Assembly: GCA_964564305.1 (NCBI GenBank) | Contig: CAZMAM010000002.1 | Location: 1-64,000, forward strand | Length of the DNA: 64,000 nt | Origin: RGIG1959 sp964564305 | GTDB lineage: Bacteria; Bacillota; Clostridia; Oscillospirales; Acutalibacteraceae | Direction of reading: 5' to 3' | Shown: piece after piece, positions 8,135 to 15,188 of the stretch | Numbering within the stretch: position 1 is the first letter of the stretch | Layout: each line of letters begins with the position of its first letter | Made by a program: the position numbers and the translations under genes | The notes under the pieces: model-generated | Told to the model about the DNA's origin: nothing | What the model saw: only the letters and a program-made list of their open reading frames with translations | The model's database searches: none

Positions 8135-9087
8135 AAAAAGTGTTATCGCTGATTCTTTGCGCGGCCATGCTCGTTTGCTTCTGTATTCCCGCTTACGCCG
8201 AGACGGGTTCTATTTCCCTTCGCTTCGGCAAAGAGCAAACGCCCATTCCCGGCGTGCATTTTCACGCGTATAAAGTGGCCGTTTTGGAGGACGGCATATT
8301 TGTCCCGGTGAAAGAATTTGCCGGTTTAAGTGTGGATTTCCCGCAAACGGACGATGTGGCCGTGTGGCAGTCGCTGAATGTGACGCTGAAAGCCTACGCG
8401 ATAAGCAACGGCGTGAAACCCGTCGCGGACGCCGTGACCGATGAGGCGGGCGAAGCCGTGCTGGAAAATCTCGACGACGGCATGTATCTTATTTTGGGCG
8501 ACGCCGGCGAATTTCCCGAGGAGCACGCGTGGGTGTTCCCGCAATCCATGCTGGTGTGCCTGCCGTATAAAGACCCGGAAGGCGTGATGACGCTTACGCC
8601 CCAAGTGGAATTGAAAATCGACCGCCAGACGGTGATGGATTCCACCGTGGACGTGCGCGCGCTGAAAATTTGGAAAGACGAAGGGTTTGAATCGGTTCGC
8701 CCGCCGGAGATTACCGTTCAATTGCTGGGCAACGGTCAGCTTTACGATACGGTGGTGCTCAACGAGGCGAATAACTGGAGGTACGAATGGGACGGCCTTG
8801 CCCCGGAAATCGACTGGATGGTGGTGGAAACGGAGGTTCCCGAACACTTCACCGTGCTGATGGACCGCGACGGACTTGTCTTTATCGCCACCAATACCCG
8901 CGAGCCGGAAGAACCCACGCAGCCGCCCACGCAGCCTTCCGAAGTGCCCACTACGCCGCCCACCGAACCGCCTCCCAAGCTGCCCCAAACGGGTATGGTC
9001 TGGTGGCCCGTACCGGTGCTTTTGGTTTTGGGCGCCGCGGCGCTCTTTGCCGGTGTGTTCCTGCTCCTGCGCCGCAAAAAACGCTGA
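8131..9087 (+). CDS. LPQTG-anchored minor (basal) pilin
   Basis: A 318-residue secreted protein. The ATG at 8131 follows AAAGGAGG and overlaps the sortase 2 stop. A signal peptide ends near IPAYA. Two Ig-like parts follow: an N-terminal one with GVHFHAYKV and a CnaB-like one (VDVRALKIWKD). A Pro/Thr-rich stalk then leads to LPQTG (284-288), a hydrophobic helix and RRKKR. The proline-rich stalk and short length are typical of basal pilins that tie the fibre to peptidoglycan. Its sorting motif differs from the LPFTG of both major pilins, which fits recognition by the different sortase encoded next to it. Confidence 0.85.
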   Translation: MKKVLSLILCAAMLVCFCIPAYAETGSISLRFGKEQTPIPGVHFHAYKVAVLEDGIFVPVKEFAGLSVDFPQTDDVAVWQSLNVTLKAYAISNGVKPVADAVTDEAGEAVLENLDDGMYLILGDAGEFPEEHAWVFPQSMLVCLPYKDPEGVMTLTPQVELKIDRQTVMDSTVDVRALKIWKDEGFESVRPPEITVQLLGNGQLYDTVVLNEANNWRYEWDGLAPEIDWMVVETEVPEHFTVLMDRDGLVFIATNTREPEEPTQPPTQPSEVPTTPPTEPPPKLPQTGMVWWPVPVLLVLGAAALFAGVFLLLRRKKR

Positions 9088-9136
9088 TTCTCTTTAAATC
9101 TCTTTTCATCTATCAAGGGTACAGATTGGATTATTC

Positions 9137-9799
9137 ATGAGTGAAAAAACAGAAAACGCGCGTGTGGATAAAAAGCCATTCGGCGGCAGGCTGGCCATTA
9201 TCTTAATTGTAGTGGGCTGCCTGCTGCTGCTTTCTGACGCGGGGGTGATCGGGTATAATCTCTACGACGATTCCCGCGCGGGGCAAAGCGTGAGCGGCGC
9301 GATGGAAAAGCTCAACGCCGCCATTCCGCTGCCGCCGCTGCCGGGCGTGAAGCCGGATTACGAACTCGATCCGCACCGCGATATGCCTGTGGTGGAAATA
9401 GACGGGTACCGGTATATCGGCAAGATTTCCGTCCCTTCGCTGGAACTGGAACTGCCCGTGATGGAGGAATGGAATTACCCGCGCTTAAAGATTGCCCCGT
9501 GCCGGTATATCGGCACGGCGTATTTGCCGAATTTCGTCATTTGCGCGCACAATTATACCTCCCACTTCGGGCGGCTCAAAAACCTGGTTCAGGGCGACGC
9601 CGTAGATTTTACGGATATGGACGGCAATGTCTTTCATTACGCGGTGGATAAAGTGGAGATTCTCATCCCCACCGCCGTGGAGGAAATGCAAACCTCCGGC
9701 TACGATCTCAGCCTCTTTACCTGCACCATCGGCGGGCGCACCCGCGTGACGGTGCGCTGCAAGAAAATTCCCAGCGAACCCTCCTTCGCCGACGCGTAA
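9137..9799 (+). CDS. Third sortase, small non-class-C type (probable pilus anchoring sortase)
   Basis: A 220-residue membrane protein with one N-terminal helix (about residues 18-45) and a compact sortase fold. His138 (ICAHNYTSHFG), Cys196 (LFTCTIGG) and a nearby arginine (Arg203 or Arg207 in RTRVTVRC) form the expected triad. It has no C-terminal membrane helix, so it is not class C. The TCTIGGRTR context resembles small clostridial sortases of class B/D character; the exact class cannot be settled here. As the last gene of the pilus operon, next to the LPQTG protein, it most likely attaches the finished fibre to the wall. Confidence 0.8.
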   Translation: MSEKTENARVDKKPFGGRLAIILIVVGCLLLLSDAGVIGYNLYDDSRAGQSVSGAMEKLNAAIPLPPLPGVKPDYELDPHRDMPVVEIDGYRYIGKISVPSLELELPVMEEWNYPRLKIAPCRYIGTAYLPNFVICAHNYTSHFGRLKNLVQGDAVDFTDMDGNVFHYAVDKVEILIPTAVEEMQTSGYDLSLFTCTIGGRTRVTVRCKKIPSEPSFADA

Positions 9800-9823
9800 T
9801 TTTTTGCGCGTATAAATTTTATT

Positions 9824-9849
9824 GGCGCGGTCATCGCGCCATTTTTTTT
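9824..9849 (+). terminator. Rho-independent terminator of the pilus operon
   Basis: GGCGCG (9824-9829), a 5-base loop and CGCGCC (9835-9840) are followed by A and eight T. It lies 25 bp after the last sortase stop. Confidence 0.8.
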
Positions 9850-9938
9850 GCCTTTTCTCTATGCGCCTTATTCTTTATTCTTTGCGCTTTTGGGTTTGGG
9901 CTTTTGGATTTTCGCCTTGTTGTTTCAAAAAAGGCGGA

Positions 9939-9972
9939 CAGAAGGCCCCGGCGGTTTTGCCGGGGCCTTCTG
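9939..9972 (-). terminator. Hairpin, probable terminator of amt-PII
   Basis: Perfect 14-bp arms (9939-9952 and 9959-9972) enclose a 6-base loop. On the minus strand a T-run (9926-9932) follows after about six bases, which suits termination of the amt transcript ending at 10148. The interval 9973-10147 shows no gene, only a short direct repeat (ATGGGGAGGGGATGCT near 10052 and 10069). Confidence 0.55.
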
Positions 9973-10147
9973 CCTTTAAGGGGGAGGTTAAGGAAAGTTC
10001 TTTGGGCCGGTTTTGATTTTCAAAACCCTGCTTTTTTTGAAATCCCGCGCAAATGGGGAGGGGATGCTAATGGGGAGGGGATGCTTCGGTTTGTGAAATG
10101 CTGCAAAGTGTTGCAAATAGGGGTGAGCTTCGCTTCGATTCGCGCGG

Positions 10148-11896
10148 TTAATCGTCGTCTACGCCTTGCATCGCGGCGTATCCCTCTTCGCCGGTGCGCA
10201 CTTTAACGGCGTTTTCGGCGTGGTAGACAAAGATCTTGCCGTCCCCGATATGGCCGGTGTAGAGCACTTTCTTCGCGGTTTCAATCACTTCGCGCACGGG
10301 TACTTTGCACACCACAATTTCCACTTTAATCTTGGGCAGCAATGTCATTTCCACTTCCACGCCGCGGTAATATCGGCTCTGCCCTTTCTGTGCGCCGCAC
10401 CCCAGCACTTGGGTGACGGTCATGCCCGTCACGCCGATTTCGTTCATTGCGTTCTTGAGTTCCTCGAATTTCGCCTGTTTCATGAGGATATCCACTTTGG
10501 TTATCGGCATATCCGAGGCGATGGGGGCGGTATCCGTTTTCACTTCCACGGGTACCGCGTCGTCCGGCGAAATTTTCGATTCGGGCAGCACCGGCTCGCT
10601 GTGGAAGCCCACCGGGCCGCTCATCGTCATGGGCATAAAATCGGCGTAGCTGCTGGCGAGATTGTGCTCGGTGACGTCCAGCCCGCGGATTTCCTCTTCG
10701 CGGGAGGCGCGCAGCCCTATGGTGTGCTTAATCACCTGGAACACAACGGTCATTGTCACCGCGACCCACGCGATAACGGCAATCACGCCCAGCACCTCTA
10801 TCCCTAAGAACGACCAATCGGAAAATCCGTTGTAGAACAGCCCCAGCGGCCGGCCTGCGTCGTTTTTGAGATGCACGGCGAACAGCCCCGTTAAGATGGT
10901 TCCCGTGGCGCCGCACAGCCCGTGTACGCCGATGGCGCCCACCGGATCGTCTATCTTCAAAACTTTATCGATAAATTCAATGCCGAAGACCACCACAAAC
11001 CCGGCGATGAGCCCAATGAAGAACGCGCCTATGGGATCCACCGCGTCGCACCCGGCGGTGATGGCGACAAGGCCCGCCAACGAGCCGTTTAATGTCATGG
11101 AAACGTCCGGCTTTTTGTACCGAATCCACGTGATAATCATCACCGTCACGGTGGAAACGGCGGCGGCGAGGTTCGTTGTCATAAAGATGCTGCCCATCGA
11201 ATACAGCGTATCGTCCCCTTCGGCGCTCACGGTGGAGGTGCCGTTAAACCCGAACCAGCAAAACCACAGGATAAACACCCCAAGCGCGCCCAGAGTGAGG
11301 CTGTGCCCCAAAATGGCCCTCGGTTTGCCGTTTTTATCGTATTTGCCGATGCGCGGCCCCAGGATTTTCGCGCCGACAAGCGCCGCCACGCCGCCCACGA
11401 GATGCACCGCCGTGGAGCCGGCAAAATCGTGGAATCCCATTTGCGCCAGCCATCCGCCGCCCCAGATCCAGTGGCCGGAGATTGGGTAGATTACCGCGCT
11501 TATCACCGCGCTGTAGATGCAATACGCGGAAAACTTCGTGCGCTCCGCCATGGCGCCCGAAACAATCGTGGCGGACGTCGCGCAAAAGACCGTCTGGAAA
11601 ATCACATACGCGTATTTCGGAATGCCCTCCGGCAATATATCGGTGTACGCCCCCTGCGTGAGCAAATCGATACCGCCGATAAACGCATTGTTGCCCGCGA
11701 ACATCAGCCCGAACCCGAACAGCCAGTAAATCGGGGTCCCGATGCAAAAATCCATCAGGTTCTTCATAATGATGTTGCCGGCGTTCTTCGCGCGGGTGAA
11801 TCCCGTTTCCACCATCGCAAACCCCGCTTGCATAAAGAACACCAGCGCCGCGCCCACCAGTACCCATATCGTACTGACGGATGAATACTCGCCCAT
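10148..11896 (-). CDS. amt: Ammonium transporter fused to a PII signalling domain
   Basis: A 582-residue inner-membrane ammonium channel (Amt/MEP/Rh) followed by a cytoplasmic GlnB/PII domain. The start is the ATG at 11896 (MGEYSSVSTIWVLVG), preceded by AAGGAAG. Amt signatures include the D-F-A-G-S-T-A-V-H segment and the repeated GGxxALVGA pattern over residues 1 to about 420. A linker leads to the PII domain from about residue 463 (KVDILMKQAKFEELKNAM), which contains a T-loop-like GAQKGQSRYYRG. Free PII trimers plug Amt pores in response to 2-oxoglutarate and ATP/ADP; here the regulator is covalently attached. Such fusions are known in some Clostridia. The gene has its own promoter and a leader hairpin. 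Confidence 0.93.
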   Translation of the reverse strand: MGEYSSVSTIWVLVGAALVFFMQAGFAMVETGFTRAKNAGNIIMKNLMDFCIGTPIYWLFGFGLMFAGNNAFIGGIDLLTQGAYTDILPEGIPKYAYVIFQTVFCATSATIVSGAMAERTKFSAYCIYSAVISAVIYPISGHWIWGGGWLAQMGFHDFAGSTAVHLVGGVAALVGAKILGPRIGKYDKNGKPRAILGHSLTLGALGVFILWFCWFGFNGTSTVSAEGDDTLYSMGSIFMTTNLAAAVSTVTVMIITWIRYKKPDVSMTLNGSLAGLVAITAGCDAVDPIGAFFIGLIAGFVVVFGIEFIDKVLKIDDPVGAIGVHGLCGATGTILTGLFAVHLKNDAGRPLGLFYNGFSDWSFLGIEVLGVIAVIAWVAVTMTVVFQVIKHTIGLRASREEEIRGLDVTEHNLASSYADFMPMTMSGPVGFHSEPVLPESKISPDDAVPVEVKTDTAPIASDMPITKVDILMKQAKFEELKNAMNEIGVTGMTVTQVLGCGAQKGQSRYYRGVEVEMTLLPKIKVEIVVCKVPVREVIETAKKVLYTGHIGDGKIFVYHAENAVKVRTGEEGYAAMQGVDDD

Positions 11897-11980
11897 TGCT
11901 TCTTTTCGCTTCCTTTCTTCCGCGCCGCTTTGGTATGCCCCGGCCATTTCCGGCATCGCCCGGCTTTGCGGATAAACCAA

Positions 11981-12010
11981 ACGGCGCCGAGGGAAACCCC
12001 TCGGCGCCGT
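11981..12010 (-). other. Leader hairpin of amt-PII
   Basis: Perfect 13-bp arms (11981-11993 and 11998-12010) with a 4-base loop lie at the very 5' end of the predicted amt transcript. No T-run follows. It could stabilise the mRNA or bind a regulator. Confidence 0.6.
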
Positions 12011-12025
12011 TGCCGTCTGAAGCGT

Positions 12026-12054
12026 ATTTTACCACGGGCGGCGAGCCTTGTCAA
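12026..12054 (-). promoter_or_regulatory. Promoter of amt-PII
   Basis: Read on the minus strand, TTGACA (12054-12049) and TAAAAT (12031-12026) are 17 bp apart. Initiation would fall near 12019, some 120 bases before the start codon. Confidence 0.7.
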
Positions 12055-12194
12055 CTGTTTTTGAAAGGGTACTTCATAAATCTTGCAAAAAGAGCAATTT
12101 CCACATCGGTTTTCCACAGAAAACGAAATTTTTCTGTGCACATCATGCATTTCTTCGGGGTTGTCTTTTTGCTCTGTGTTTTTCTTCGTATGTC

Positions 12195-14000
12195 TTACGT
12201 GATGGGTTCAAAATCGGCGGCGCCGTGCTTGCACAGCGGGCAGATGAAATCCTCGGGCAGTTCGTCCCCTTCGTAGACATACCCGCAGATTTTGCACACG
12301 AAGCCTTTTTTGCCCTGTGTTTTGGGTTTCGGCTTTACGTTGCGCTGGTAGTAATCGTACGTCATGGAGGGCGCGTCGGTGACGGTTCGCGCTTCGGTGA
12401 CCCGGCAGATAAACATGCTGTGGGAGCCGAGATCGATGGTCTGTTCCACTTCAAGCGAGAGAAAAGCGTTGATGTGCGCGGGCAGAATCACCAGCCCGTT
12501 TTCGGAGCGCAAGGGCGTGTTGCCCGCGAATTTATCGGTATTTTTGCCGCTTTGAAAGCCGAACTGCTCAAAGAGCTTAAAGGGGGTGTCCCCGCTGAGG
12601 CAGTTTACGTTCATTTTGCCCGTTTGCCGTATCATTTGGTGCGAATAATTCGCCTTATTCACGGTGACGGCCACGCGGCAGGGGGAATCCGTTACTTGGG
12701 TGACGGTGTTCACGATAAGCCCGTTGTCTTTTTCGCCGGATTTCACGGTGACGACATACAGCCCGTACCCGATGCGGTAGAGGGCTTTCGGGTCGAGTTC
12801 GGCCCCGTTTGCCCCGTTTGCCCCGGAATTTTTGGCGGCGGCGTAATCCCGCGTGAGTTCTTCCGCGAGCGATTCCACCTTCCGAAGGCTCTCTTCGGAA
12901 AGGGCGCTTTGAATGTGCACGTCCGTTTGGCAAAAGTTCAGGCGGCGGCTTTCTTTGAGCATGGCGCGCATAACTTTCACGGCCTGCGGCGCCCAGCTGC
13001 CGTTTTCCATAAAGGCGACCGTGCGGTTTTGGAAATTGCGCTCGGTTAAATGTTCGATAAATTCCCGCATAAAGGGGAAGATATCCGCGTTATACGTGGT
13101 GGTGGCGAGCACCAGACGCCCGTAGCGAAACGCGTCTTCCACCGCTTCGGACATATCGCACCGCGCAAGATCGTGCACGCAAACTTTCGGGGCGCCTCGT
13201 TTCAGCAAACTTTCCTCAAGTTTTTTGACGGCCTCTTTGGTGTGGCCGTACACGGAGGTGTACGCGATGACAACGCCCTCGTCCTCGGGTTCGTACGAGG
13301 ACCACGTATCGTACAGCCGCAAATATTCGTTCAGCGGCGCTTTCAGCACCGGGCCGTGCAGCGGGCAGATGACGGCGATATCCAGCCCCGCCGCCTTTTT
13401 GAGCAGCGCCTGAACCTGCGCGCCGTATTTGCCCACAATCCCGAAATAATACCGCCTCGCTTCGCACGCCCATTCTTCCTGCGCGTCGAGCGCGCCGAAC
13501 TTGCCGAATCCGTCGGCGGAAAAAAGCACTTTATCCGCGCTGTCGTATGTCACGATGACTTCCGGCCAATGCACCATGGGCGCGGTGAAGAATTGCAACG
13601 TGTGCCTACCGATCGCGAGGGTATCCCCTTCGGAAACCACCACGCGGCGCTCGGAAAAATCGTCCCCGAAGAAATTCTTCATCATGGTAAACGCCTTCGC
13701 GCTCGCGACGACGGCGGCGCCGGGGTAGGTGGAGAGAAATTGCGCGATGCCGGCGGAATGATCCGGCTCCATGTGCGACACGATAAGATAATCCGGCTGC
13801 CGCCCTCCGAGCGCTTCCCGCAAATTGGCGAGCCACCGCGCCGTGAATCGCGCGTCCACCGTGTCGAAAACGGCGATTTTTTCGTCCGTGAGGCAATACG
13901 AATTGTACGCCATCCCGTTTTTCACCGGATACTGCCCCTCAAACAGATCCGTTTCGCGGTCGTTGACGCCGATATACCGTATATCCCGGGTAATGGTCAT
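12195..14000 (-). CDS. Flavodiiron protein fused to flavin reductase and rubredoxin
   Basis: A cytosolic oxygen- (or NO-) reducing enzyme of 601 residues with four parts. Part one is a metallo-beta-lactamase-like diiron domain: His76-x-Glu78-x-Asp80-His81 (SHMEPDHSAG), plus the MVHWPE and PLHGPV histidines. Part two is a flavodoxin-like FMN domain (YTSVYGHTKEAV). Part three is a flavin reductase-like domain (IGYGLYVVTVKSG, KANYSHQMIR). Part four is a C-terminal rubredoxin with CKICGYVYEG and CPLCKHG cysteine pairs. Together they would carry electrons from NAD(P)H through flavin and rubredoxin to the diiron site, protecting an anaerobe from oxygen. The start is the ATG at 14000 after GGAAGGAG. 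A strong promoter lies directly upstream. The joining of all these modules in one chain is a notable form of the family. Confidence 0.92.
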   Translation of the reverse strand: MTITRDIRYIGVNDRETDLFEGQYPVKNGMAYNSYCLTDEKIAVFDTVDARFTARWLANLREALGGRQPDYLIVSHMEPDHSAGIAQFLSTYPGAAVVASAKAFTMMKNFFGDDFSERRVVVSEGDTLAIGRHTLQFFTAPMVHWPEVIVTYDSADKVLFSADGFGKFGALDAQEEWACEARRYYFGIVGKYGAQVQALLKKAAGLDIAVICPLHGPVLKAPLNEYLRLYDTWSSYEPEDEGVVIAYTSVYGHTKEAVKKLEESLLKRGAPKVCVHDLARCDMSEAVEDAFRYGRLVLATTTYNADIFPFMREFIEHLTERNFQNRTVAFMENGSWAPQAVKVMRAMLKESRRLNFCQTDVHIQSALSEESLRKVESLAEELTRDYAAAKNSGANGANGAELDPKALYRIGYGLYVVTVKSGEKDNGLIVNTVTQVTDSPCRVAVTVNKANYSHQMIRQTGKMNVNCLSGDTPFKLFEQFGFQSGKNTDKFAGNTPLRSENGLVILPAHINAFLSLEVEQTIDLGSHSMFICRVTEARTVTDAPSMTYDYYQRNVKPKPKTQGKKGFVCKICGYVYEGDELPEDFICPLCKHGAADFEPIT

Positions 14001-14040
14001 AATCCCGCTCCTTCCGTGTGTATATCTGTATTTTTTTATC

Positions 14041-14067
14041 GTCGCGGCAAGGCATGTTGGCCTTGCC
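14041..14067. repeat. Palindrome in the flavodiiron leader, first copy of a repeated element
   Basis: GTCGCGGCAAGG leads into the inverted repeat GGCAAGGC / GCCTTGCC. The same GTCGCGGCAAG...GGCCTTGCC words recur at 14291-14322, where the palindrome is longer. Confidence 0.6.
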
Positions 14068-14090
14068 ATAAAAAAGTGCTTTCTGTAATC

Positions 14091-14119
14091 AGTATATCTG
14101 TTTTTCCCCGATTTGTCAA
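14091..14119 (-). promoter_or_regulatory. Promoter of the flavodiiron gene
   Basis: On the minus strand TTGACA (14119-14114) and TATACT (14096-14091) are 17 bp apart, near-perfect sigma-A consensus. The leader contains the palindrome at 14046-14067. Confidence 0.8.
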
Positions 14120-14160
14120 ACGCGACCCGGCAGGCAAACGCTGAAGCGACCCGAAGCGAG

Positions 14161-14244
14161 GAACCGCCGCAAAGAATAAGCGGCGGTTTCGAAGCGCAGG
14201 GGAGCGAATGCGGGGCCCCCAAAAAGTCGGAAGACTTTTTGGGG
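14161..14244. repeat. Two further palindromes between the flavodiiron promoter and tRNA-Leu
   Basis: An imperfect stem (GAACCGCCGC 14161-14170 / GCGGCGGTTTC 14180-14190) is followed by a perfect 12-bp stem with a GGAA loop (CCCCAAAAAGTC 14217-14228 / GACTTTTTGGGG 14233-14244). The region 14120-14290 holds no gene. Confidence 0.65.
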
Positions 14245-14290
14245 AGAGGAGCGGCAGGCCGTCAAGCGACGCCGTGACTTCAGTTAAGAA

Positions 14291-14322
14291 GTCGCGGCAA
14301 GCCCAACCGGCCTTGCCGCGAC
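14291..14322 (-). terminator. Palindrome downstream of tRNA-Leu, terminator-like
   Basis: Arms GTCGCGGCAAG (14291-14301) and CTTGCCGCGAC (14312-14322) form an 11-bp stem just after the tRNA 3' end. On the minus strand TTCTTAACT follows, a poor T-run, so termination may be partial. It shares its sequence with the palindrome at 14041. Confidence 0.45.
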
Positions 14323-14324
14323 GA

Positions 14325-14408
14325 TGGTGCGGGAGATGGGATTCGAACCCACACTCTGTACAGAACCGGCTCCTAAGACCGGCGCGTCTGCCGTTTCGCC
14401 ACTCCCGC
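14325..14408 (-). tRNA. tRNA-Leu (UAG anticodon)
   Basis: Acceptor stem GCGGGAG pairs with CTCCCGC. The loop CTTAGGA gives anticodon TAG, the variable arm is long as expected for leucine, the T-loop is GGGTTCGAATCCC, and the 3' CCA is encoded. It is 84 bases with CCA and lies 36 bp after the PHP gene, probably co-transcribed. Confidence 0.95.
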
Positions 14409-14444
14409 AAATATGGCGCGGAGAAAATCCGCGCTTTGGGCTTT

Positions 14445-15182
14445 TTACGGTTTTGCCGCCAAAAAATCATCCATGGTTTGCACCACTTTGCCGCCGGCAA
14501 TCAATTTGCCCTCCCGTGCGCGAAGCGCCAGCACCAACTGCTCGTTGGTGCGCACGCGGTGAGGAAAGGCGAGCCCAGCCGCGCCGACGTTCGTCCCCGC
14601 GTGATGGGAATCGGAGCCGGAAATCATGCCCAATTGATGCGCGATGGCCAGCAGCATCGCTTTTGCGTTTTCGCACGGGCCGTTCGCGGCGTTATAGACT
14701 TCCACGCCGTCCAGATATTCCGGGCTGGGCGTATAATCGTCGTCGATATATTTCCTGCGGCGGTACGGGTGCGCCATCGCGATATATCCGCCCGCGTCGC
14801 GCACGCAGCGGGCATACGCGGGCAGGTCCATTTGCGGAATATCCGGGTGCGCCAGCAGAAAATCCAGATCGATGCCGTATGTCAATGCTTCTTTTCCGTG
14901 CCCGAAATTGTGCTCCCAGCCGAAGAGCACATCGAAATCCCGCTTGTCCCCTTCGGCTTTGGCGTTTTGATAGACTTCATAATACCGCGTCACGCGGTGT
15001 TCCCACGGCCACCGCGCGGGAATGGCGCTGTTGCCGGTGCAGGAATGGTCCGTCATCACCATGCCCGAATACCCGGCCTCGGAGAAGGCGCGCACCATTT
15101 CCACGGCTTTGCTTTGCCCGCAGGCGCTGCACTCCGAACAGTGCACATGCATTTCGTAAGCGTACAGGCGGTTCGTTTCCAT
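14445..15182 (-). CDS. PHP-domain metal-dependent phosphoesterase
   Basis: A 245-residue protein of the polymerase-and-histidinol-phosphatase family. Metal-binding motifs typical of PHP are visible: EMHVHCSECS near the start, TDHSCTGN, the internal GWEHNFGHG, AMAHPYRRR and SGSDSHHAG near the C-terminus. Such small proteins hydrolyse phosphate esters of nucleotides or sugars; the substrate is not predictable. It follows valS by 6 bp with a GGAGG inside the valS end, so it is the second gene of that operon. Confidence 0.8.
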   Translation of the reverse strand: METNRLYAYEMHVHCSECSACGQSKAVEMVRAFSEAGYSGMVMTDHSCTGNSAIPARWPWEHRVTRYYEVYQNAKAEGDKRDFDVLFGWEHNFGHGKEALTYGIDLDFLLAHPDIPQMDLPAYARCVRDAGGYIAMAHPYRRRKYIDDDYTPSPEYLDGVEVYNAANGPCENAKAMLLAIAHQLGMISGSDSHHAGTNVGAAGLAFPHRVRTNEQLVLALRAREGKLIAGGKVVQTMDDFLAAKP

Positions 15183-15188
15183 ATTGGA

